NCBI RefSeq assembly: GCF_000439375.1
Contig: NZ_ATMI01000001.1
Span: 124,001-188,000 of the forward strand
Source of the DNA: Tatumella saanichensis
GTDB lineage: Bacteria; Pseudomonadota; Gammaproteobacteria; Enterobacterales; Enterobacteriaceae
DNA length: 64,000 nt
Direction: 5' to 3'
Translations under genes and position numbers: made by a program
The notes under the pieces: generated by a model
Databases searched by the model: none
What the model was told of the DNA's origin: nothing
Seen by the model: only the letters and a program-made list of their open reading frames with translations
Shown here: positions 45,563 to 56,662 of the stretch, piece by piece
How the letters are laid out: each line of letters starts with the position of its first letter
How positions within the stretch are numbered: position 1 is the stretch's first letter

Positions 45563-47296
45563 ATGCCCCGGATAAAAAAGATACTGGGAAAAGACCAGAT
45601 CAATACCACCTTCAACCCTTTCCGATTTCGCCTAGTATGCTTGGGTGTCGTATGCTGTCTGGCTTTTCTACTATTGCGGGTCGGTGATCTGCAATTGCTC
45701 GATCATCCGATGCTGGAGCGCCAAGCAGACCAGCGTTCTTTGCGTACCGTGATACTGCCCACCAACCGCGGTACCTTATTAGACCGTAATGGCGATACCT
45801 TGGCTTTGAGTGTGCCGGCACGAGATATCATCGCGGACCCCTTGAAAGTACTGGAAGCAAACCCGAATTTTTACAGTCCTAAATGGGCCTATCTGGCTTC
45901 AGCGCTGAATATGCGTCCAGAGCAGTTGGCCGCGGAGATCACTGCCAATCCGAAAAAACGTTTCCTCTATTTGGGCCGTAAAATTGAGCTGGGTATCGCT
46001 AAAGATATCGCCCAACTGCGCCTGACAGGGATCACCTCGGTGTATGATGACAGCCGTTTCTACCCGATGGCAGATGCCGCGGCACCGTTAATCGGCATTG
46101 TCGGTGCCGATAACACCGGACTTAACGGAATAGAGCACAGTTTCGATAAAATCTTGCAGGGTGTGCCGGGTAAAGAGAAATACCGCCAAGATGGTCAGGG
46201 GCATATTATTTCGATGCTTAGCTACCAGCCGCCCTCCCAGCCGCCGAATGTGCAGTTGAGTATCGATAAATTTATTCAGTACACCATGTACAGCAAATTG
46301 CGTGATGGCGTGCTGCTGAACAAAGCGGACTCTGGTGCCGCCGTAATGGTGCGGGTCGATACCGGCGAAGTCTTGGGGATGGCCTCCTATCCGTCCTACA
46401 ACCCGAATAATTATGATGATGCCACACCGGTACAGATGCGTAACGTGGCGATTAACGACAGCTTTGAGCCCGGCTCGACAGTGAAACCGCTGGTGGTGAT
46501 GGAAGGTTTACAGCGCCATTTGGTACGTCCAGATTCAGTACTGGATACCACTCCTTATGTGGTGAATGGGCACTTGATCCGTGACGTCGGTAACTGGCCG
46601 CGACTGACTATGACAGGCATCCTACAGAAATCCAGTGATATCGGGGTTTCACACATTGCCCTGGCGATGCCAGCTGAAGTGTTAGTGAATACTTACCGTT
46701 CCTTTGGTTTGGGCAGACCGACCGACCTTGGTCTTACGGGGGAAAGTACTGGTTACTTCCCGCTGCACCGTCAGCGTTGGGCCGATATTGAACGTGCTAC
46801 CTTCTCCTTTGGTTACGGGCTACGTATCACGCCGCTGCAGATGGCGCGGGAATATGCCACCCTCGGCTCTTTCGGGATCTACCGTCCGTTGTCGATCACC
46901 AAAGTGACGCCACCAGTTGAAGGACAGCGGGTCGCCGACGAGGATGTGGTGCGCAGCGTGGTCCATATGATGGAAAGTGATGCATTGCCTGGTGGCTCTG
47001 GGGTGCGTGCGGCAGTGCCGGGTTATCGTCTGGCGATTAAAACCGGTACTGCAGAAAAAATGGGCAGCAATGGCAAATATGATGGCGGTTATATCAACTA
47101 TACCGCGGGAGTGGCTCCGGCGAGCCATCCGGTGGTGGCGTTGGTGATTATGATCAACCACCCGACTGCTGGTGCCCACTTTGGGGGCTCGGTGGCCTCA
47201 CCGATCTTCGGCAATATTATCGGCCCAGTGCTTAAGTATATGAATGTGGCCCCGGATGCGTTGTATAACGTCAATACTCCGGTCACTACGCCGTAA
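45563..47296 (+). CDS. FtsI/PBP3-like class B penicillin-binding protein (second copy type)
   Basis: A 577-residue class B transpeptidase, with a single N-terminal membrane helix (about residues 27-45), a pedestal domain with RGTLLDRNGDTLALS, and a transpeptidase domain. The nucleophile motif is S305-T-V-K308 and K493-T-G is intact. The second motif reads S357-S358-D359, where E. coli FtsI has SSN. It lies outside the dcw cluster, so it is probably an accessory paralogue comparable to PBP3SAL of Salmonella, which supports division in acid. It stands alone with its own terminator. Confidence 0.9.
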   Translation: MPRIKKILGKDQINTTFNPFRFRLVCLGVVCCLAFLLLRVGDLQLLDHPMLERQADQRSLRTVILPTNRGTLLDRNGDTLALSVPARDIIADPLKVLEANPNFYSPKWAYLASALNMRPEQLAAEITANPKKRFLYLGRKIELGIAKDIAQLRLTGITSVYDDSRFYPMADAAAPLIGIVGADNTGLNGIEHSFDKILQGVPGKEKYRQDGQGHIISMLSYQPPSQPPNVQLSIDKFIQYTMYSKLRDGVLLNKADSGAAVMVRVDTGEVLGMASYPSYNPNNYDDATPVQMRNVAINDSFEPGSTVKPLVVMEGLQRHLVRPDSVLDTTPYVVNGHLIRDVGNWPRLTMTGILQKSSDIGVSHIALAMPAEVLVNTYRSFGLGRPTDLGLTGESTGYFPLHRQRWADIERATFSFGYGLRITPLQMAREYATLGSFGIYRPLSITKVTPPVEGQRVADEDVVRSVVHMMESDALPGGSGVRAAVPGYRLAIKTGTAEKMGSNGKYDGGYINYTAGVAPASHPVVALVIMINHPTAGAHFGGSVASPIFGNIIGPVLKYMNVAPDALYNVNTPVTTP

Positions 47297-47300
47297 CCTG

Positions 47301-47332
47301 AACCACTGCCCTGAAAAGGGCAGTGGTTTTTT
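47301..47332 (+). terminator. Rho-independent terminator after the PBP gene
   Basis: AACCACTGCCC (47301-47311) pairs with GGGCAGTGGTT (47318-47328) around TGAAAA and runs into six T residues. A clean end separating this gene from the RND operon. Confidence 0.95.
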
Positions 47333-47442
47333 CTTTCTCACGCTGTTTTTATGCAGAAATCTTAGCTGATAGTGATCTCACCCGAGCATTAGCTATCCTC
47401 TTAACAAAACTCTTACGTTTTACCGGTAGAAATATAATGCCG

Positions 47443-47460
47443 CGAGTGCCCATAATTGGC
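47443..47460 (+). promoter_or_regulatory. Candidate BaeR box upstream of mdtA
   Basis: The 3' 11 bases CCATAATTGGC match the BaeR consensus TTTTTCTCCATDATTGGC exactly; the 5' part matches poorly, giving about 12 of 18 overall. It lies 80 bases before the mdtA start, as expected for BaeSR activation of mdtABC in E. coli. A TTGACT -35-like hexamer follows at 47476-47481. Confidence 0.6.
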
Positions 47461-47539
47461 TAAGCGTCCGAAATATTGACTTGATTGCACAACGATTCTG
47501 TCTGCGTGTGTCCACTTCCTCTGATAACCACGAAATCCG

Positions 47540-48778
47540 ATGACTAAAAACACTGAAAAAACTGTTCGTTCTCACTGGCTGCGATGGTTGCTTGTTGCGA
47601 TTTTCTGTCTGATTGTTGCCGGGGTTATCTGGCGGGTGTGGTTTTCCTCGCCAGCGGGAACTGGAATGCCAGGCCCCGGTGGCCGTCACGGCAGACCCGG
47701 GGCGGGGGCGACTACCTTGGTGCATGCCGGGGTGGCTTCACAGGCGAATGTGCCGGTTTATTTGACCTCACCAGGCACCGTGATCCCCAATGCTAGCGTC
47801 ACAGTGACCAGCCGTGTCGATGGCGAACTGCAGAAAGTCTACTTTACCGAAGGACAGCAGGTGACTGCCGGTCAGCTACTGGCGCAGATTGATGATCGCA
47901 GCTATCAAGCATCTTTAGCCCAATATGAAGGGGCACTGCAACAAAATAAAGCCTTGCTGACCAGTGCTCGCCTGACTCTGGCGCGTTATCGAAAACTCTA
48001 TGCAGAAGATTCTTTGGCAAAACAGGATTTGGAAAGCCAAATGGCGACCGTTGGGCAGTACAGCGGTGCGGTCAAAGAAGATGAAGCGCAGATCAACAGC
48101 GCCAAAGTGAACATCAGTTACTCACGTATTACCGCGCCAGTCAGCGGCCGGGTAGGGTTACGTTTGGTTGACCCGGGGAACGTGGTCAGTGCGTCCTCGA
48201 CCTCGCTGGTGACCATCACCCAGATGCAGCCGGCGGCCGTTACTTTCAGCGTGCCGCAGAGCAATATCCCAATGCTGGTTAAAAAGTTGCACCACGGACA
48301 GGCCATGCCTGCCACGGCCTTTGATCAAGATGGGAAAACCGTGCTGGCACAGGGGGAAGTCCGTTTTATCAGTAATGAAATCGATACCAGCACCGGCAGT
48401 GTCGAAATGAAAGCCATGTTCCCGAATACCAATGAGGCTCTGTACGCTAACCAGTTCGTGGATCTGCGCCTACAGACTGAAACTCTCAATCAGGCGACGG
48501 TGATCCCCGCTGAAGCACTGCAGCTTAGCAGCGACGGTAGCTTTGTGTTTGTGATCAACACCGATAATACCGTCACCCGTCGCAGTGTCAGCGCCGGACC
48601 GGTGTACGGCAGTGACCAGCAGGTGATCCTCAGTGGGGTTAAACCAGGGGATAAAGTGGTCACCGAAGGGATTGACCGTCTGACGACCGGTGCCAAAGTC
48701 TCGGTGGTCTCAGAGAATGAAACTGAGGCGGCGAGTGGCAGCGATACCTCTAAAGCGAACCCACAGGCGAAGCAGTAA
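47540..48778 (+). CDS. mdtA: RND efflux periplasmic adaptor MdtA
   Basis: A 412-residue membrane-fusion protein with an N-terminal membrane anchor (about 16-36), a proline/glycine-rich linker, a lipoyl domain split around an alpha-helical hairpin ([32 protein letters not shown] ... [20 protein letters not shown], cited in parts), a beta-barrel and a membrane-proximal domain. It links the inner-membrane pumps to the outer-membrane channel. First of four overlapping genes; its stop shares one base with the mdtB start. The C-terminal 20 residues are Ser/Lys/Gln-rich and probably disordered. Confidence 0.94.
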   Translation: MTKNTEKTVRSHWLRWLLVAIFCLIVAGVIWRVWFSSPAGTGMPGPGGRHGRPGAGATTLVHAGVASQANVPVYLTSPGTVIPNASVTVTSRVDGELQKVYFTEGQQVTAGQLLAQIDDRSYQASLAQYEGALQQNKALLTSARLTLARYRKLYAEDSLAKQDLESQMATVGQYSGAVKEDEAQINSAKVNISYSRITAPVSGRVGLRLVDPGNVVSASSTSLVTITQMQPAAVTFSVPQSNIPMLVKKLHHGQAMPATAFDQDGKTVLAQGEVRFISNEIDTSTGSVEMKAMFPNTNEALYANQFVDLRLQTETLNQATVIPAEALQLSSDGSFVFVINTDNTVTRRSVSAGPVYGSDQQVILSGVKPGDKVVTEGIDRLTTGAKVSVVSENETEAASGSDTSKANPQAKQ

Positions 48779-51700
48779 TGAATCCTTCCAGGCTGTTTAT
48801 TCAACGCCCGGTCGCCACCATTCTGCTGATGACCGGTATTTTACTGTCCGGGATCTTCGCTTACCGTTTTCTGTCGGTATCTGCGTTACCCCAGGTCGAT
48901 TATCCCACCATTCAGGTGACCACTCTCTATCCTGGGGCCAGCCCGGAGGTGATCTCCACCTCTGTGACTGCGCCGCTGGAGCGTGATCTTGGCGAGATGA
49001 GTGGCCTTAGCCAGATGACCTCCGAGAGTTCCGGCGGCTCATCGATCATTACTTTACGCTTCGGGTTAGACACCTCCCTCGACGTGGCAGAGCAGGATGT
49101 GCAGGCAGCGATTAACTCCGCGGACAGCCTCTTACCTTCGGATCTGCCTAACCCGCCGACCTATAAAAAGGTCAATCCGGCGGATACGGCGGTGATCACT
49201 CTGGCAGCGACCTCCAATAACCTGCCGTTGAGCCGGGTTCAGGACTTAGTGAACACCCGTATCGCCCTAAAATTGGCGCAGATCAACGGAGTGGGGATGG
49301 TGACTCTGGCAGGGGGGAATCAGCCAGCCATCCGCGTTCAACTGGATCCCACGGCACTGGCGGCCCATGGTCTGACCCTGTCTGACGTCAATACTCTGAT
49401 CAATAACAGCAACGTTAACGGTTCTAAAGGCGGCTTTGACGGTCAGTTTCACTCGGTCACCATTGATGCCAATGACCAGCTACGCACGCCAACGGAATAT
49501 GGCAACCTGATCCTCACTTGGCAAAATGGCTCGGCATTACGTCTCAAGGATATCGCCACCATTACCCAAGGGGCAGAAAACCGCTTCCAGTCAGCGTGGG
49601 CGAATAAGCAACCGGCTATTATTGTTAGCGTGCAGCGTCAGCCCGGCGCGAATGTTATCCAAGTGGTCGATAGCATTAAGGATCAGATCAAGACTTTGCA
49701 GTCGGCGTTGCCGGATGGGGTGAAGCTGAGCGTGGTCTCTGACCGTACCCAGACCATCCGTGCCTCTATCCATGATGTGCAGTTTGAACTGCTGCTGTCT
49801 GTAGCCCTGGTGGTGATGGTGACCTTCCTATTCCTGCGTAACCTTTCTGCCACGCTGATCCCCAGTGTGGCGGTGCCGTTATCGCTGGTCGGTACCTTCG
49901 GGGTGATGTACTTGATGGGCTTTAGCCTGAATAACCTATCACTGATGGCTCTTACCATCGCTACCGGCTTTGTTATCGATGATGCCATCGTGATGGTAGA
50001 GAATATCTCTAGACGATTGGAAGAGGGCGAGCCGCCGCTGCAGGCCGCACTGAAAGGCTCCCAGCAGATCGGTTTTACCCTGATCTCTTTGACGTTCTCG
50101 CTGATTGCGGTACTGATCCCGTTGTTATTTATGGGGGACGTGGTTGGGCGCTTATTCCGCGAATTTGCCATTACTCTGGCGGTCTCTATTCTGGTGTCTC
50201 TGGTGGTATCATTGACCCTGACGCCGATGCTGTGTGCCTACTTACTCCGTCATCAGCCTGAGGAAAAACAGTCACGCTTTGCCCGTAAAGGCGGCGAATT
50301 TTTTGAGCGGATCATCCGTGGTTATGACCGTCTGCTGACGATAGTCCTGAATCATCAGAAAATTACCCTGCTGGTGGCACTGGCGACTTTTGTGCTGACA
50401 GCCCTACTATATGTGCTGGTGCCAAAAGGCTTCTTCCCGCCGCAGGATACCGGCCTGATCGAAGCCACCACTATTGCCTCTCAGGATATCTCTTTCCAAG
50501 ATATGGCGAAGCGTCAGCAGGCGCTGGCAGATATCGTACTGAAAAATCCGTCAGTGGAGTCGTTGACCTCGACTATCGGTATCGATGGCACCAACACCAG
50601 CCTTAATAGCGGCCGCTTTCAGATCAACCTCAAGCCTTTCTCTGAGCGCAGCGACAGCGGTGAACAAGTCGCTAAGCAGCTCCAGCAAGCCGCCCGCCAA
50701 GTGCCCGGTATCAGCCTGTATATGCAGCAGGCGCAGGATCTGACCGTCAATGATCAGGTCACCCCAAGTCAGTATCAGTTCACACTGGCGTCACTGGACA
50801 GCGAAGATTTGGTGAAGTGGACGCCACAGATCGTCGCCGCAATGGCTAAGCGGCCGGAGTTTAACAGTGTGGTCAGTAATCTACAGGATCAGGGACGGAT
50901 TGCTTATGTCGACCTGGACCGGGACAAAGCCTCACGGCTGGGGATCACTGCCTCAGACGTCGATACAGCCCTGTACAATGCATTCGGACAGCGTCTGGTC
51001 TCGACTATTTTTACCCAGTCCAACCAGTATCGTGTGGTGCTGGAAGTGGCTCCGCAATACCAAGCCAGCCCGAGTGCCCTCGGTGATATTTATCTGAAAT
51101 CCTCGGTGACGGACAGTAGTTCGTCGTCCGATACCACCAGTACCACTAGTAGTAGTTCTACGGATAAGGTGACAGACAGTGCCACCCGTAGCGGTATGGT
51201 GAAACTGAGTTCGATTGCCACTATTCATCAGCGGCTTGGCTCGCTAATGAATATGCGCTTGAACCAGTACCCGGCGGTGATGATGTCGTTTAACCTCAAT
51301 GACGGTTATTCCATTGAGCAGGGGCAGCAGGCGGTCAGCGAGATCACTCAGCAGCTTAAGCTGCCATCCTCGATCACCTTGGCATGGCAGGGGGAGGCCT
51401 CGGCCTTTAAAAATGCGACCGGAAACACCCTATGGCTGATCCTGGCTGCGCTACTGACCATGTATCTGGTGCTGGGGATCCTCTATGAGAGCTTTATTCA
51501 TCCAGTCACTATCCTGTCGACACTGCCCTCGGCAGCGATAGGCGCATTACTGGCACTGTTACTGACCGGTACTGAATTTAGTCTGATCGCCTTGATTGGG
51601 GTGATCCTGCTGATCGGTATCGTCAAGAAAAACGCCATTATGATGATCGATTTTGCGCTAGAGGCTGAAAATGAGCAGCGTTTGTCGCCGCGTGACGCTA

Positions 51701-51966
51701 TCCATCAGGCTTGTCTGTTACGTTTCCGACCGATACTGATGACCACCATGGCAGCGTTACTGGGGGCGTTACCGCTGATGCTCTCTAGCGGATCCGGTTC
51801 GGAATTACGCCAGCCGATGGGGCTGGTGATTGTCGGTGGCCTGATCGTCAGTCAGGTCCTGACCCTGTTCTCGACCCCGGTAATTTACCTGTGGTTTGAT
51901 GGACTGTCGCAGCGCGGTAAACGCATTATTCAGCGTCGTCGTGATGCCAGTAAGGGGGCGTCATGA
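48778..51966 (+). CDS. mdtB: RND multidrug efflux transporter MdtB
   Basis: A 1062-residue HAE1-family proton-driven pump with 12 membrane helices and two large periplasmic loops. The N-terminal [20 protein letters not shown], the TM4 proton-relay acidic pair in [17 protein letters not shown], and the late [20 protein letters not shown] are typical. In E. coli MdtB and MdtC form a B2C heterotrimer exporting bile salts and novobiocin. An unusual Ser/Thr/Asp-rich stretch (about residues 777-805) sits in the second periplasmic loop, between YLKSS and GMVKLSS. Confidence 0.95.
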   Translation: MNPSRLFIQRPVATILLMTGILLSGIFAYRFLSVSALPQVDYPTIQVTTLYPGASPEVISTSVTAPLERDLGEMSGLSQMTSESSGGSSIITLRFGLDTSLDVAEQDVQAAINSADSLLPSDLPNPPTYKKVNPADTAVITLAATSNNLPLSRVQDLVNTRIALKLAQINGVGMVTLAGGNQPAIRVQLDPTALAAHGLTLSDVNTLINNSNVNGSKGGFDGQFHSVTIDANDQLRTPTEYGNLILTWQNGSALRLKDIATITQGAENRFQSAWANKQPAIIVSVQRQPGANVIQVVDSIKDQIKTLQSALPDGVKLSVVSDRTQTIRASIHDVQFELLLSVALVVMVTFLFLRNLSATLIPSVAVPLSLVGTFGVMYLMGFSLNNLSLMALTIATGFVIDDAIVMVENISRRLEEGEPPLQAALKGSQQIGFTLISLTFSLIAVLIPLLFMGDVVGRLFREFAITLAVSILVSLVVSLTLTPMLCAYLLRHQPEEKQSRFARKGGEFFERIIRGYDRLLTIVLNHQKITLLVALATFVLTALLYVLVPKGFFPPQDTGLIEATTIASQDISFQDMAKRQQALADIVLKNPSVESLTSTIGIDGTNTSLNSGRFQINLKPFSERSDSGEQVAKQLQQAARQVPGISLYMQQAQDLTVNDQVTPSQYQFTLASLDSEDLVKWTPQIVAAMAKRPEFNSVVSNLQDQGRIAYVDLDRDKASRLGITASDVDTALYNAFGQRLVSTIFTQSNQYRVVLEVAPQYQASPSALGDIYLKSSVTDSSSSSDTTSTTSSSSTDKVTDSATRSGMVKLSSIATIHQRLGSLMNMRLNQYPAVMMSFNLNDGYSIEQGQQAVSEITQQLKLPSSITLAWQGEASAFKNATGNTLWLILAALLTMYLVLGILYESFIHPVTILSTLPSAAIGALLALLLTGTEFSLIALIGVILLIGIVKKNAIMMIDFALEAENEQRLSPRDAIHQACLLRFRPILMTTMAALLGALPLMLSSGSGSELRQPMGLVIVGGLIVSQVLTLFSTPVIYLWFDGLSQRGKRIIQRRRDASKGAS
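51106..51192 (+). other. Ser/Thr-rich insertion inside MdtB
   Basis: These bases encode residues 777-805, nearly all Ser, Thr or Asp. E. coli MdtB has only a few residues at this place, from memory. It lies in the periplasmic docking region, where the segment would be a flexible linker. Confidence 0.8.
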
Positions 51967-54900
51967 ATATGACCCGGCTGTTTATTTTCCGGCCGGTCGC
52001 AACAGTATTGCTAACCCTAGCAATACTGTTGCTGGGAGGATTGGGCTACCGACTATTGCCGGTAGCACCACTGCCGCAGGTGGACTTTCCGACCATAATA
52101 GTCAGCGCCAGCTTACCAGGAGCTAACCCAGAAACGATGGCCGCGACGGTCGCGACTCCGCTGGAGCGGACGCTTGGACAGATTTCGGGTGTCACCCAGA
52201 TGACCTCCAGCAGTTCCCAGGGCTCGACCTCGGTCATCTTACAGTTTGACCTAAGCCGTAACATTAATGGTGCGGCGCGAGATGTACAGGCTGCGATCAA
52301 TGCATCACGCAGTTTGCTGCCCAGCAGCATGCCGTCTTTACCCACTTACCGTAAGGCTAACCCTTCGGATGCGCCGATTGTGATGTTAGCCCTTACTTCG
52401 CCGAGCCGTGCCCCTGGAGCGCTCTACGATCTGGCGGAAAGTAAAATCGAGCAGGTACTATCCCAGGTGAAAGGGGTCGGTGAAGTGTCGCTGATGGGCA
52501 GTGCGCTGCCGGCGGTACGTATCGACCTGCAACCAGAGAAGTTGACGCAGTATGGCATCTCACTGGATGCAGTACGCAGTGCCGTGGCGGATAGCACGAC
52601 TAACTTGCCAAAAGGGATTCTAGAGGGCAAAAATTTTGCTTGGTCTATCGACAGTAACAGCCAGTTAGAAAGCGCCGCCCATTATCAGAACCTGATTATC
52701 CGCTATCAGAACGGTAAAGCGGTTCGGCTGCATGACGTGGCAACGGTGTATGACAATGTCCAAGATAAATACAGTGCTGGCTATTTGAACGGTAACCCGG
52801 CGGTGATGATTGGTGTCACCCGTCAGGCTGGGGCAAATATGTTGCAGACCATTGATGCTATCAAAGCGCAAATCCCGGCGCTACGGGCTTCACTGCCAGC
52901 AGATACCTCCCTCAAGCTGGTGATTGACCGTGCTCCGACAGTTCGGGCCTCGCTGTATGACACCGAAGAGACCTTATTTACGGCCATGCTGCTGGTGATT
53001 GCGGTGGTATTCGTATTTCTGCGTAACTGGCGGGCGGTGCTGATCCCCGCATTGGCCTTACCGGTCTCTCTGGTCGGCACCTGTATGGTGATGTACCTGC
53101 TTGGTTACAGCCTGGATAACCTGTCACTGATGGCGATTATTATCGCCACCGGATTTGTGGTCGATGATGCGATTGTGGTGCTGGAAAATATCATGCGCCA
53201 CATTGAGGCGGGTTTAGGACCGTTCAGGGCAGCAATACGTGGAGCCAGAGAGGTCAGTTTTACCGTCCTGTCGATGACCGTATCATTGATTGCCGTGTTT
53301 ATACCGATACTGTTGATGGGCAGTATCGTCGGTCGGTTATTCCGTGAGTTTGCGGTCACACTCAGTATCTCGCTGGTGATCTCGATGTTTGTCTCCCTGA
53401 GTCTGACACCGATGCTCTGTTCCCGGCTGCTGAAACGCCAGCCGCCGGTAGCCCAGCGTCCACATCCGCTATTTCGTTGGATAGAAACACAACTGAACCG
53501 TCTACTGGCCGCCTATAGCCGTGGTTTATCCTGGGTGATGGCCCATCAGAAACTGACCATGTTCAGCTTGTTACTGACGGTGCTTCTCAACCTGTTCCTC
53601 TATTCGGTGGTGCAGAAAGGTTTTTTCCCTAATCAGGACACTGGGCTGTTGATGGGGATGGTGCGGGCCGACCAGAATATCTCTTTTCAGGCCATGAAAC
53701 CGAAAGTGAAGCAGTTTACTGAGCTGATAATGGCTGATCCGGCAGTAGAAGATGTGATGTCCTCTACCGGTGGCGGCCGTTTTGGCTCGCGCAATACCGC
53801 CAGCTTTTTTATCCGTCTGAAAGATTACAATCAGCGCAGCGCTACGGCCACGGAGGTCGCGAACCGCTTGACTGCCAAAGCCAGCCATGTGGCCGGGGCG
53901 CAGATGTTCCTGATGGCGGCACAGGATCTGCATATTGGTGGGCGCAGTGCAAACGCCACCTATCAGTACAGCCTGCAAGCGGATGACCTTGATCTGCTGC
54001 GTACCTGGACATCGAAAGCGGCGGCGGCGCTGCGAGCATTGCCAGAATTGACCAGTGTCGATTCAGATTCGCAAACCGGCGGCCAAGAGGTAATGATCAC
54101 TATCGACCGTGACCGCGCCAGCCGATTAGGGGTGAATGTCAGTATGCTGGATACCCTACTGAACAATGCGTTTAGTCAGCGACAGATTGCGACCATTTAT
54201 AAAACCCTGAATCAGTATCATGTGGTGATGATGCTACAGGGCAGTGATACCCAAGACCCGTCAGAACTGAAAAAACTGTATGTGATCAATGACAGTGGCG
54301 ACCGAGTACCGCTGTCTGCCTTTGCAACCTTCAGTGGTGGTAATGCGCCGTTATCCGTTAACCATCAGGGTCAGTCGGCCACCAGTACCCTGGCTTTTAA
54401 CTTGGCGGATGGGGTATCGCTGGAGCAAGCACAGGCTGCCATTAAGGTGGCGATGGCAAAAATTGGGTTACCGGATACCATTCAGGCCGGTTTCCAGGGC
54501 ACCGCAGCTGCCTTCAGTGAATTGACGGCCACCATGCCGTGGTTGATCCTAGCGGCGCTGGCGGCGGTTTATATCGTGTTGGGGATGCTTTATGAAAGTT
54601 ATGTGCATCCGCTGACCATACTATCGACACTGCCTTCCGCCGGGGTGGGAGCACTGTTATTACTGCTGCTCACCAATACCCAACTTACGGTGATTGCGCT
54701 GATCGGTATTGTTTTACTGATCGGTATCGTCAAGAAGAACGCCATTATGATGATTGACTTCGCACTGGAGGCTGAACGTAAGCAAGGACTTACCCCACAG
54801 CAGGCGATTACCCAAGCCTGTATCCAGCGTTTTCGGCCGATTATGATGACGACCCTAGCGGCGTTTTTCGGCGCACTACCGCTGGCGCTGGGCAGTGGCG

Positions 54901-55055
54901 GCGATGCTGATCTCCGCAGTCCGTTGGGGATCGCCATTGCCGGTGGATTGGCGCTGAGTCAGTTGCTGACCCTGTTTACTACGCCGGTTGTTTATCTCTG
55001 GCTGGACCGGTTAAGCCGGGCGACGAAACGACAATGGCACCGCCTACGGGCCTGA
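51963..55055 (+). CDS. mdtC: RND multidrug efflux transporter MdtC
   Basis: A 1030-residue paralogue of MdtB, overlapping its stop by four bases (ATGA). Start [22 protein letters not shown]4 relay [17 protein letters not shown], and the late [19 protein letters not shown] and [20 protein letters not shown] are typical of MdtC. It forms the heteromeric pump with MdtB and MdtA. The tail is short and basic. No mdtD or baeSR follows; an outer-membrane factor gene does. Confidence 0.95.
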   Translation: MNMTRLFIFRPVATVLLTLAILLLGGLGYRLLPVAPLPQVDFPTIIVSASLPGANPETMAATVATPLERTLGQISGVTQMTSSSSQGSTSVILQFDLSRNINGAARDVQAAINASRSLLPSSMPSLPTYRKANPSDAPIVMLALTSPSRAPGALYDLAESKIEQVLSQVKGVGEVSLMGSALPAVRIDLQPEKLTQYGISLDAVRSAVADSTTNLPKGILEGKNFAWSIDSNSQLESAAHYQNLIIRYQNGKAVRLHDVATVYDNVQDKYSAGYLNGNPAVMIGVTRQAGANMLQTIDAIKAQIPALRASLPADTSLKLVIDRAPTVRASLYDTEETLFTAMLLVIAVVFVFLRNWRAVLIPALALPVSLVGTCMVMYLLGYSLDNLSLMAIIIATGFVVDDAIVVLENIMRHIEAGLGPFRAAIRGAREVSFTVLSMTVSLIAVFIPILLMGSIVGRLFREFAVTLSISLVISMFVSLSLTPMLCSRLLKRQPPVAQRPHPLFRWIETQLNRLLAAYSRGLSWVMAHQKLTMFSLLLTVLLNLFLYSVVQKGFFPNQDTGLLMGMVRADQNISFQAMKPKVKQFTELIMADPAVEDVMSSTGGGRFGSRNTASFFIRLKDYNQRSATATEVANRLTAKASHVAGAQMFLMAAQDLHIGGRSANATYQYSLQADDLDLLRTWTSKAAAALRALPELTSVDSDSQTGGQEVMITIDRDRASRLGVNVSMLDTLLNNAFSQRQIATIYKTLNQYHVVMMLQGSDTQDPSELKKLYVINDSGDRVPLSAFATFSGGNAPLSVNHQGQSATSTLAFNLADGVSLEQAQAAIKVAMAKIGLPDTIQAGFQGTAAAFSELTATMPWLILAALAAVYIVLGMLYESYVHPLTILSTLPSAGVGALLLLLLTNTQLTVIALIGIVLLIGIVKKNAIMMIDFALEAERKQGLTPQQAITQACIQRFRPIMMTTLAAFFGALPLALGSGGDADLRSPLGIAIAGGLALSQLLTLFTTPVVYLWLDRLSRATKRQWHRLRA

Positions 55056-55067
55056 GGAACCTGATTG

Positions 55068-56507
55068 ATGAAAACACTAAAAACACTGACTCCTATCTGC
55101 TTGGCGCTGCTACTCAGTGGCTGTATGGTCGGTCCGGATTATCATCGTCCTTCGGCAGATGTGCCGCTGCAGTATAAAGAGGCTAAAGGCTGGCAACGAG
55201 CGACGCCATTGGATGCGCAGCCGAAAGGGGAGTGGTGGCGGGTGTTCAATGACCCAGAGCTGAACCTCCTGATGCCACAAGTGGTCCTATCGAACCAGAA
55301 TATTGCGATGTATGCGGCGCAATACCGTCAGGCGCAGGCGCTGGCGGCGCAGTCTAAAGCAGCTCTGTTTCCATCGCTGGGGATCAGTGCTGACTCAACC
55401 CGTTCGGGATCCCATACCAACAGTCGTCCGGTGACCCGAACGGTGTCTAATAGTCACTCTGCAGAGTTGACCGCCAGTTGGGAAGTGGATCTATGGGGAC
55501 GGTTACGCCGTCAACGTCAGGAAGATCAGGCCAGTGCCTCAGCCAGTGCGGCAGAACTGGCTAATGCTACCTTGAGTGCTCAGTCAGAACTGGCTCAAGA
55601 CTACTTTCAGCTACGTTTCCTTGATCAGCGTATCGCCCTTTATCAGCAGAGTATTACGGCCTATCAAGGATACCTGCGGGTGATCACTAATCAGTACAAC
55701 GCTGGAAGTGTCGACCGTGGCACTTTGGCACAGGCTCAGATGCAGTTATCCAGCACCCGTTCTACCGCCCTCGATTATCAGTGGCAACGGGCACAGCTAG
55801 AACATGCCATTGCCTTACTGGTCGGTAAGACCCCGGCACAATTCTCGCTTCCCCCGGCTCCGCTGCAGGCGAGCTTACCGCAGATACCGGTCAGTGTGCC
55901 GGGCAGTCTGCTGCAGCGTCGCCCGGATATCGCCTATGCAGAGCGCAATATGGCCGCGGCCAATGCTGCCGTCGGTGTCGCCATTGCTGGCTATTATCCG
56001 GACCTGACCCTCAGCGCCAGCGGCGGTTTCAGCTCCTCGGTATTACATAACCTGTTTAGCTTACCGGAGCGGGTCTGGTCGTTGGGGCCATCACTGAGTG
56101 GCACGGTGCTGGATTTCGGCGCAACCTCCGCCAGCGTCGAGCAGGCCAAGGCGTCTTATGATGCCAGCGTGGCCAGTTACCGTCAGGCAGTGCTGACGGC
56201 CATGCAGGATGTGGAAGATAACCTAGTGGAACTCAATACGCTGCACCAGGAAATTGATGCCCAGCAGCAGGCGACACAGGCGGCCATCGATTCTGCCCGC
56301 GTTACCCGTAATCAGTACAATGCTGGCATGATCGACTACCTGGATGTCGCGACCACCGAAAACAGCAGTCTTAGCGCCCGTCAGAGCCTGATCTCCCTGC
56401 AAAGCAGTCAGTGGCTGACTAGTGTGGCGCTGATCGCCGCCTTGGGTGGCGGATGGGACAGTTCGCAACTGCCGGATGCCCCGTCCAATAGTCATCCCTC
56501 TCAATAA
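55068..56507 (+). CDS. RND efflux outer-membrane lipoprotein (NodT/OprM family)
   Basis: A 479-residue TolC-like outer-membrane factor. A lipoprotein signal ends in L-L-S-G-C with C19, followed by MVGPDYHRP, the hallmark of the NodT family. Two OEP repeats include the SWEVDLWGRLRRQRQ segment, LLQRRPDIAYAERNMAAANA and AVLTAMQDVEDNLV. It starts 12 bases after mdtC; ATG 55068 is preferred to TTG 55065. Having its own channel gene makes the operon resemble MuxABC-OpmB of Pseudomonas rather than the E. coli mdtABCD arrangement, which relies on TolC. Confidence 0.93.
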   Translation: MKTLKTLTPICLALLLSGCMVGPDYHRPSADVPLQYKEAKGWQRATPLDAQPKGEWWRVFNDPELNLLMPQVVLSNQNIAMYAAQYRQAQALAAQSKAALFPSLGISADSTRSGSHTNSRPVTRTVSNSHSAELTASWEVDLWGRLRRQRQEDQASASASAAELANATLSAQSELAQDYFQLRFLDQRIALYQQSITAYQGYLRVITNQYNAGSVDRGTLAQAQMQLSSTRSTALDYQWQRAQLEHAIALLVGKTPAQFSLPPAPLQASLPQIPVSVPGSLLQRRPDIAYAERNMAAANAAVGVAIAGYYPDLTLSASGGFSSSVLHNLFSLPERVWSLGPSLSGTVLDFGATSASVEQAKASYDASVASYRQAVLTAMQDVEDNLVELNTLHQEIDAQQQATQAAIDSARVTRNQYNAGMIDYLDVATTENSSLSARQSLISLQSSQWLTSVALIAALGGGWDSSQLPDAPSNSHPSQ

Positions 56508-56533
56508 TTCTGCCTACTTCTGTACCGTAAAAT

Positions 56534-56555
56534 CGGCAGACCAAAGCGTCTGCCG
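56534..56555 (+). terminator. Hairpin after the RND operon
   Basis: CGGCAGAC (56534-56541) pairs perfectly with GTCTGCCG (56548-56555) around a 6-nt loop, 26 bases after the operon's last stop. There is no T-run, so termination is likely but not sure. Confidence 0.5.
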
Positions 56556-56662
56556 GTTCACAAAGCCCAAAAAAAATCAGACATTTTGCCGTCGGTAATT
56601 GTTTCGCAGGAAACAAACGTGTTTAATCCTGCCCATTACTGTCTGAAATTTAAGGAGAGGGG

